A DNA stretch of 64,000 nucleotides from Bradyrhizobium liaoningense. GTDB lineage: Bacteria; Pseudomonadota; Alphaproteobacteria; Rhizobiales; Xanthobacteraceae. Made by a program: the position numbers and the translations under genes. Below are positions 59,158 through 64,000 of this stretch, one piece after another. Position 1 is the stretch's first letter, and each line of letters starts with the position of its first letter. The DNA lies in the NCBI RefSeq assembly GCF_018130955.1, contig NZ_JAFCJM010000026.1, positions 1-64,000 on the forward strand. The letters run 5' to 3'. A model generated the notes under the pieces. The model was not told the DNA's origin, did no database searches, and was given only the letters and a program-made list of their open reading frames with translations.

Positions 59158-59724
59158 TCAATCCGGATCGATATAAGGGATCCGGAGTTCAGCCAGATCA
59201 TCTTCATAGCTGGCCTGAGTGCTTGCGTTGCAGCCGGAAGTAGTCGCGTCCGCGCGTGTACGAATATCCGCACGAATGCCAAGAATTTCGCCAACCGGGC
59301 AGAGGTTTGCGGCCTCCAGCAAGAATGCGCGCTGTTGCGCGTCGAGTTCTCCTTCCAGCACGAGATTGCGCTCGAACGAACCTCTTTCGCCCTGGACGCC
59401 GTGATGGAAGCTGACGCACACTTCCACCCTGTCTAACGGAAGTTTCCGGCGCCGAGCCTGAAAACGAACGGTCATAGCGGTGCAGGCAGCGAGGGATGCG
59501 CTGAGAAGGTCGTAAGGATTGGGACCGGGTGATATTTTACCGACGCCATCCGGACCGCCGATAAGAAACTGAGATGCGCCGACATGGCCAACCAGTGCGC
59601 TATGATTGGCGGGGTCGTTTGCGACGACCACTTCGCGGATCTTGGATACCTTGTCCTGCTGTACCGTAGAGTGTCCTTCCATTATGGTGAGCGCGTCATG
59701 CAAAGCGGCGTCGTTAGCCGCCAT
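59158..59724 (-). CDS. OsmC/Ohr-family peroxidase
   Basis: 188 residues. NPYDLLSASLAACTAMTVRF, then KLPLDRVEVCVSFHH carries the first catalytic Cys, and LEAANLCPVGEIL the second. OsmC/Ohr proteins reduce organic peroxides with these two cysteines. The start is ATG 59724 (MAANDAALHDALTIMEGHST) or ATG 59682. The first overlaps the stop of the fused remnant gene upstream. It runs with the peroxiredoxins towards lower coordinates. Confidence 0.92.
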   Translation of the reverse strand: MAANDAALHDALTIMEGHSTVQQDKVSKIREVVVANDPANHSALVGHVGASQFLIGGPDGVGKISPGPNPYDLLSASLAACTAMTVRFQARRRKLPLDRVEVCVSFHHGVQGERGSFERNLVLEGELDAQQRAFLLEAANLCPVGEILGIRADIRTRADATTSGCNASTQASYEDDLAELRIPYIDPD

Positions 59725-59949
59725 ATCGTTCCGTCTTGATCACCACGGCGTCCACCCCTGCGACTAGGGCGCCATCGGCCGCGATATCGACGAAGGGGGT
59801 TTGATCCGCAAACAAATACACGCGTAGGCATGCGAGGGAGCCGGGCAACCAACTCGGCGAGGAAAGTGCTCGACAAGGTGCTTGCCTGGCGGAATTCGAT
59901 CGGACTGGTCTCCTCCCGAATTTCGGCCGGTAAAGCCTCTCGTGACCAT
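59714..59949 (-). pseudogene. Fused remains of a sulfite-oxidase-like gene and a flavin reductase gene
   Basis: The beginning reads GFTGRNSGGDQSDRIPPGKH, the start typical of sulfite oxidase-like molybdopterin proteins (GFxGR..GG..DRxPPGQxL). After a junction the other frame reads PRMPTRVFVCGSNP, then FVDIAADGALVAGVDAVVIK and TERYGG with a stop at 59714, the end of a ferredoxin-NADP-reductase-type gene. In related genomes these two genes are often neighbours. A deletion of more than 1 kb joined them. Neither is functional. Confidence 0.6.
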
Positions 59950-60085
59950 GGCGGCCTCCTTTGCAGTGTTGTCGGCCGCTCAGCAGATACGGCTCACTTT
60001 TTGCGCCTACGGCTCGACACGAAGCGCGCCTGATAGTGCGTGTCAAAAACGCAGCCCGGTGATTGAGGCAGTTTGAGATGCCGGG
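59950..60085. other. Intergenic region
   Basis: Nothing recognised. Probably the promoter of the former sulfite oxidase gene. Confidence 0.3.
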
Positions 60086-60622
60086 TTAGGGAGTTGAAAC
60101 CTCTTGCTCAAAGGGGCCGACAACGTCCGCTCGACCAGATTGCCTCGTTTGCGGAAGTAAATCGGTCAGACATTTGACGGCCTCGGTCAGTCTAAGGACC
60201 TCTCGCGCTCGAAGTTCATCTATCTTTTCGTGCAAGAGCTCGATTTCTAGTTCGGCCTTGACGTTTATCCTATAATCGTTTTCTGCCGCTCTTCGATCGA
60301 TGTCTTGCTGTCTGTTCTGACTCATCATGATGATCGGCGCTGCATAGCCAGCTTGAACCGAAAGGGCGAGGTTCAAGAGGATGAATGGAAACGGGTCCAA
60401 ACTCCTCGCCGCGGCGACAAGATTGATCGAAATCCAGCCAACGAGGACGACGGTCTGGACGATGATGAACTTCCAGGAGCCCATGACGCCCGCGACCTTG
60501 TCTGCCACACGTTGGCCCACTGAGAGCGACTCCATCGGATCGCACGTGTCAGTCGGACGAAAGCGCAATGAGCGGCGCAGCCGCCGCAATTCGGCGAGCA
60601 ATTCATGCTCAGTGGGCTCCAT
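60086..60622 (-). CDS. DUF1003 inner-membrane protein
   Basis: 178 residues from ATG 60622 (60667 is also in frame and adds 15 charged residues). Two membrane helices: SWKFIIVQTVVLVGWISINL and DPFPFILLNLALSVQAGYAA, followed by the DUF1003 signature PIIMMSQNRQQDIDRRAAEN. A long helical C-terminus with KAELEIELLHEKIDELRARE follows. DUF1003 proteins are membrane proteins of unknown function often linked with stress. It stands between OsmC and LysR on the minus strand. Confidence 0.88.
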   Translation of the reverse strand: MEPTEHELLAELRRLRRSLRFRPTDTCDPMESLSVGQRVADKVAGVMGSWKFIIVQTVVLVGWISINLVAAARSLDPFPFILLNLALSVQAGYAAPIIMMSQNRQQDIDRRAAENDYRINVKAELEIELLHEKIDELRAREVLRLTEAVKCLTDLLPQTRQSGRADVVGPFEQEVSTP

Positions 60623-60906
60623 GCTGTCGATTTCCGGTTCTACGGATTTGATGGCCCTGCTCCTCATCCGTAGGCGGACGCGTCGCGCATATCTTTAATC
60701 AACCGCGTTGAGGCGATCCCAGATCGTCCGAGTTATTGATCGAACCAGCAGGCGCGCGCGTAGGTCGATAGCAGTGAAAGTAAGTCTTGTAATCCATGGG
60801 AGATCTCAGCGCCGCATCTACCCCAGTCAGTACGTTCGGCAATTTAATTCGGCGACCACGCGGGTAAAGCTATCATATTCATAACCGATAGGAATGCTTC
60901 GTGAAG
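60623..60906. other. Intergenic region
   Basis: About 280 bases without a gene between the DUF1003 start and the LysR stop. Confidence 0.35.
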
Positions 60907-61788
60907 TCAACGTCGAAGCTCCCCGATGAGGAAATCCGTGAACGCGCGCGCGGCGGGCTTAATCGTCTTTCCGCCCACGAACAATGCATTGACTTCCATC
61001 GAGCCGAAATCCCAGTCGGACAGGATACGAACGAGCGCACCGCTTTCCAACTCTGCCTTCGCACTGATGAAGCTGGAGGCGACGATGCCCAGCCCAACCT
61101 TTGCGCTGGCAATGGCACCCTCGGCCATTGTCACTACCAACCGACTTTGCACACGGACGGACGCGACACGCCCGTCCTTGCGGAAGGAGTACGTCGGTGA
61201 GAGGTGGGCAGGGCCGATGATCATCGCATGGCGTGCAAGGTCCGACGGCGCCAGCGGCGTGCCGTGCTCTTCGAGATAAAGGGGAGCGGCTGCAAGAATG
61301 CGAGGAACGTCGATCACCTTCCTCACAGTGGCGCTTGAGTCAGCCAGGCTTCCAAACCGGAAGGCGACGTCAATGCCCTCGGCGACCAGATCCTGGTATC
61401 GATCGTTAGACAGCAGTTCGACACGAAGCGCCGGATGCGCTGACAAAAATTTCGACAGCCTGGGAGTGATCTCACGGAGCACGAAACTCGACGAGGTTCC
61501 GACGCGAAGCACCCCTCGCAGTTCTCCGGTGCCACGAGCCTCGTGGTCGGCCTCCTCAAGCGAGGCCAGGATCTCCTCTACACGCATCAAGTAGGTTGCT
61601 CCAGCATCCGTCAGCGTGACCGCTCGGGTTGTCCGGCTGAAGAGTGTCGCGCCGACGTCGGCTTCCAACGCGGCGATAAGGCGTGAGGCCGAGGGCTGAG
61701 AGAGACCGAGTTCACGACCGGCGCTCGAAAAGCTCCCCAAGCGACCAGCGCGGGCAAACAGTTTCAGCGCTGTAAGGCGGTCGTTCAT
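60907..61788 (-). CDS. LysR-family regulator, type A copy 2
   Basis: 293 residues from ATG 61788. The ORF extends to 62076, but the alignment with copy 1 begins here (MNDRLTALKLFARAGRLGSF). HTH: FSSAGRELGLSQPSASRLIA, identical to copy 1 in this stretch. Effector domain: VGTSSSFVLREITPRLSKFL, then AMIIGPAHLSPTYSFRKDGR. It lies directly behind a broken CMD gene on the same strand. Targets unknown. The pair of type A regulators probably arose by duplication. Confidence 0.92.
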   Translation of the reverse strand: MNDRLTALKLFARAGRLGSFSSAGRELGLSQPSASRLIAALEADVGATLFSRTTRAVTLTDAGATYLMRVEEILASLEEADHEARGTGELRGVLRVGTSSSFVLREITPRLSKFLSAHPALRVELLSNDRYQDLVAEGIDVAFRFGSLADSSATVRKVIDVPRILAAAPLYLEEHGTPLAPSDLARHAMIIGPAHLSPTYSFRKDGRVASVRVQSRLVVTMAEGAIASAKVGLGIVASSFISAKAELESGALVRILSDWDFGSMEVNALFVGGKTIKPAARAFTDFLIGELRR

Positions 61789-61796
61789 CTGTGGAC

Positions 61797-62113
61797 GCTG
61801 TCCGACACTCCAGTCTCGGCGACGCGCGTCACGCGCTCGGTCCAGGAAGGCGCAGCGCGTTTGACTGCGTTGAAAGGACTGCCACCCTCCTCCCAGGCTG
61901 CACCAGCGCAAACTTCTCGACCTTCGCCTCCTTCTTGGTGAGGTCGCGGGTGCACACGTCGAGACAATAGGCACAGTTTTTGATCTGCGAGCCGCGCAAA
62001 TAGACGAGGTCCACCAGTTTACTTGGCGGACCGCTCTGCATGACATAGGCATGGACGCCGCCGGGCGCCTTGGCACCGTTGGGAGCTATCTGGTTGTAGT
62101 CGAGCCTCTTCAT
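61797..62113 (-). pseudogene. Frameshifted CMD (AhpD-like) gene
   Basis: ATG 62113 opens MKRLDYNQIAPNGAKAPGGV, then HAYVMQSGPPSKLVDLVYLR and SQIKNCAYCLDVCTRDLTKK with the CMD CxxC signature (the usual His after CLDV is replaced by Cys). Soon after AKVEKFALVQPG the frame is lost. The next frame continues GGSPFNAVKRAAPSWTERVT and RVAETGVSDSVHR to a stop at 61797. The rest of the gene is missing where the LysR gene begins. Confidence 0.8.
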
Positions 62114-62399
62114 CACAACTCTGATCCGTTCGGTCTTAGAGGGGTGGAGAGCGCCTTGTTGTCGGGAGTCGACGACGAAGACCGCGCGCAACTTCGCCGG
62201 CTTGGTCTTGCTCGTGTTGACGGGTCATCCACATTGGCTCCTTCAGCAAGACGATCAACCCGACCATTCGGATAGACTTTCTGATCGCGCCGCTCGAACG
62301 CGCCCCGGTTCGCCGACGTAGCGGCGTGTCTTGCGCCGGCGCCATGCCCCGCGGTACTTCCGCGGAGTCTGGCCATCTCCTGAGTGATTTTCGAGTGCG
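62114..62399. other. Intergenic region
   Basis: About 290 bases without a supported gene. It holds the promoter of the CMD gene and the edge of the repeat R5. Confidence 0.35.
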
Positions 62400-62775
62400 T
62401 TGGCCACGCAAAATGACCAATTCGTCCAAGAGGCGCTAGATCGTGAAAATGCGTTTGAGTTATTCACGCGGATCATGAATGCCCACAGTGCTCCGGGCGC
62501 TTCTTGCCGTTCTCGTGCGCCATGTACGAACATCTCTCGGGGTTCCCTGGGCTAATTTCGCGGCACCAGTTGGCCGCGACGGCATCCATTGCCGATTCAG
62601 CGACTGAACGCGGCTTAGAGGTCTCTGCAGAATGGAAACGTCGGTCTCGAGGTGCGATGTGATTCGTGGCATTCCTCGCGACGGCATCACGCCGCGCGGC
62701 GAGCGGCAATAACGATTGTCTATCGACTCTATGGCGAGAGGTGATTTCCCTCGCAGGCATTGCAAGGTAACTCTC
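62400..62775 (+). repeat. Repeated intergenic element, copy R5 (long form, inverted relative to R1)
   Basis: Reads in the opposite direction to R1 over nearly 400 bases: ATGACCAATTCGTCCAAGAG, ATTGCCGATTCAGCGACTGA, TCTGCAGAATGGAAACGTCG, then the core GTGGCATTCCTCGCGACGGC to GGCGAGAGGTGATTTCCCTC. It ends about 80-100 bases before the GMC gene, in the same relative orientation as the other four copies. Confidence 0.8.
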
Positions 62776-62854
62776 CCAAAGCATGGTCCAATCAATCTCA
62801 GGATTAGGCACCCCGATGGCCTCTGCCAGCTACGGGTTTGATTGAACGATAGAA

Positions 62855-64000
62855 ATGACGCGAAAAAGAAAGATGCTGATGTCCAAAGAAGCGTACGACA
62901 TTGTCATTGTTGGCGCGGGCGCGGCTGGCTGCGTCGTTGCGAGTTATCTCGCCGAACACACCGATGCTTCGATCGCGCTGATCGAAGCGGGCGACACGGA
63001 TCGCGATCCCTTCATCCACATTCCTGCCGGCTTCGCCAAGATACTGGCCCGAGACCGGCATGTCTGGAAATATGAGACGGTTCCCCAGCACGGCACCAAG
63101 CGAGCATATCGTTCAGGCAAGGTGCTCGGCGGCGGCTCCTCGATCAACGCGATGGCCTACGTTCGTGGTCAGATGCGCGACTACGCGGCGTGGCAGGACG
63201 CGGTTGGCGATACCGGCAAATGGTCGTATGAAGACCTGCTTCCCGTCTTCATGGCGCAGGAAAACAACGACACCTTTCACGACAAATATCACGGCATCGA
63301 TGGTGGTCTGGCGGTTCAGTTCCCCAAGGGCATCAACGAGCTGAACCAATATTGCCTCAAGGCCTTCCAGGAGTACGGGATTCCCTATAATCCCGACTAC
63401 AACGGCAAGAGCCAAATCGGCGTTTCACCGGTGCAGTCTACGGTCGGAGATCAGCGGCGGTGCAGCGCGGTCGACGCCTATCTGCGTCCGCACCTCACCT
63501 CGGGCCGCGTGACCCTTCTCACTGGCAAGACCGTCACTCGCATCCTCGTCGAGAACAAGCGGGCCATTGGCGTTGAGCTCATGGGAAAGGGCCTGGAGAG
63601 GATCGCGGCCGACGAGGTTGTGCTGTCGGCCGGCAGCGTCCATAGCCCGAAGATCCTCATGCACTCGGGCGTTGGGCCCGCCGAGCAGCTCCGCGGACAC
63701 GGCATCGCGGTCGTCGTCGACTCTCCCGAGGTGGGCGAAAATCTCCAGGACCACCCGATGGTACCGGTCCGTGCCTATGTGAAGGGCGATCTTGGCTATC
63801 AGGCTGCCGCGCACGGCCTTGGTAGCGTCAAGGCGGGCCTGCGCTATTTTGTGACGAAGGATGGCCCGGCGGCGGGCAACGGCATTGAGACGGTTTCCCA
63901 CTGGAATCCGTCCGACTTTACCGCCGAACCCACGATCCAATGCTATCACGCTCCTATTATCGCGAACCAGGAACTCAGCCCGACGGGTGACCGCTCCGGC
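62855..64000 (+). CDS. GMC-family FAD oxidoreductase (choline dehydrogenase-like), N-terminal part
   Basis: The first 382 codons of a glucose-methanol-choline oxidoreductase, running off the window. The FAD-binding motif YDIVIVGAGAAGCVVASYLA and GKVLGGGSSINAMAYVRGQ are clear, as is EVVLSAGSVHSPKILMHSG. In-frame starts: ATG 62855, 62873 and 62879. The motif alignment favours 62879 (MSKEAYDIVIVG). These enzymes oxidise alcohols to aldehydes with FAD in the cytoplasm. Element R5 lies upstream, so it may share control with the other R-linked genes. Confidence 0.92.
   Translation, partial: MTRKRKMLMSKEAYDIVIVGAGAAGCVVASYLAEHTDASIALIEAGDTDRDPFIHIPAGFAKILARDRHVWKYETVPQHGTKRAYRSGKVLGGGSSINAMAYVRGQMRDYAAWQDAVGDTGKWSYEDLLPVFMAQENNDTFHDKYHGIDGGLAVQFPKGINELNQYCLKAFQEYGIPYNPDYNGKSQIGVSPVQSTVGDQRRCSAVDAYLRPHLTSGRVTLLTGKTVTRILVENKRAIGVELMGKGLERIAADEVVLSAGSVHSPKILMHSGVGPAEQLRGHGIAVVVDSPEVGENLQDHPMVPVRAYVKGDLGYQAAAHGLGSVKAGLRYFVTKDGPAAGNGIETVSHWNPSDFTAEPTIQCYHAPIIANQELSPTGDRSG

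Noticed and set aside
60907..62076. A 389-residue LysR protein
   Set aside because: The first 96 residues are the frameshifted remains of a CMD gene; the regulator begins at 61788.
28985..62775. The five intergenic repeats as a CRISPR array or MITE
   Set aside because: Copies are scattered and separated by kilobases, so it is not an array. No terminal inverted repeats or target duplications were seen, so MITE status cannot be shown.

Overview
The window looks like a chromosomal accessory region from Bradyrhizobium or a close relative. The evidence is GC-rich alphaproteobacterial coding, a ClpX edge gene, very large serine/threonine kinase-histidine kinase fusions, many LysR regulators, and small secreted proteins of the kind common in Bradyrhizobium. 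No tRNA, rRNA, CRISPR array, phage module or conjugation genes were seen. Both edge genes are cut: a ClpX-like gene runs off base 1 and a GMC oxidoreductase runs off base 64000.

Layout. 1-10 kb is signalling: a ClpX paralogue, a winged-helix regulator, a FixJ/LuxR response regulator, a small zinc-ribbon gene, a stand-alone receiver protein, and a 1969-residue kinase/ATPase/GAF/PAS/histidine kinase. 10-19.5 kb holds two LysR genes, DoxX, AraC, an EgtD-like methyltransferase, cytochrome c and DUF1993. Between them lie decayed genes (peroxiredoxin, two GNAT copies, a Lon fragment, cytochrome P460). 19.8-28 kb is a compact minus-strand block: the two-subunit molybdenum hydroxylase iorAB, a quinone-reductase-type MDR, and an RND pump with its adaptor. 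28-45 kb is a patchwork of MFS exporters, cupins, peroxiredoxin, carboxymuconolactone decarboxylase (CMD) and small secreted proteins. It also holds broken AraC and LysR genes and two dead transposases (IS1182-like and IS5-like). 45.6-52.4 kb carries a second, shorter copy of the giant kinase, a PAS protein and a molybdopterin oxidoreductase. 52.5-64 kb is a redox and electrophile-stress cluster: a GST pseudogene, MDR, CMD, nitroreductase, two peroxiredoxins, OsmC, two LysR genes, DUF1003, a CMD pseudogene and GMC.

The main theme is internal duplication followed by decay. The giant kinase (two copies plus a fragment), two LysR types, the LysR-peroxiredoxin pair, the MDR gene, the zinc-ribbon gene pair, a roughly 0.65 kb GNAT segment and the DUF1993 3' end all occur more than once, often with one copy broken.

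A second theme is a repeated intergenic element. Its core is about 100 bp, extending to 300-400 bp in some copies. It occurs five times, each time just upstream of an unrelated gene and always in the same orientation relative to that gene. This looks like a dispersed regulatory cassette. Functionally the region points to sensing and detoxifying oxidants, quinones and aromatic electrophiles. That reading is inference from family membership only.
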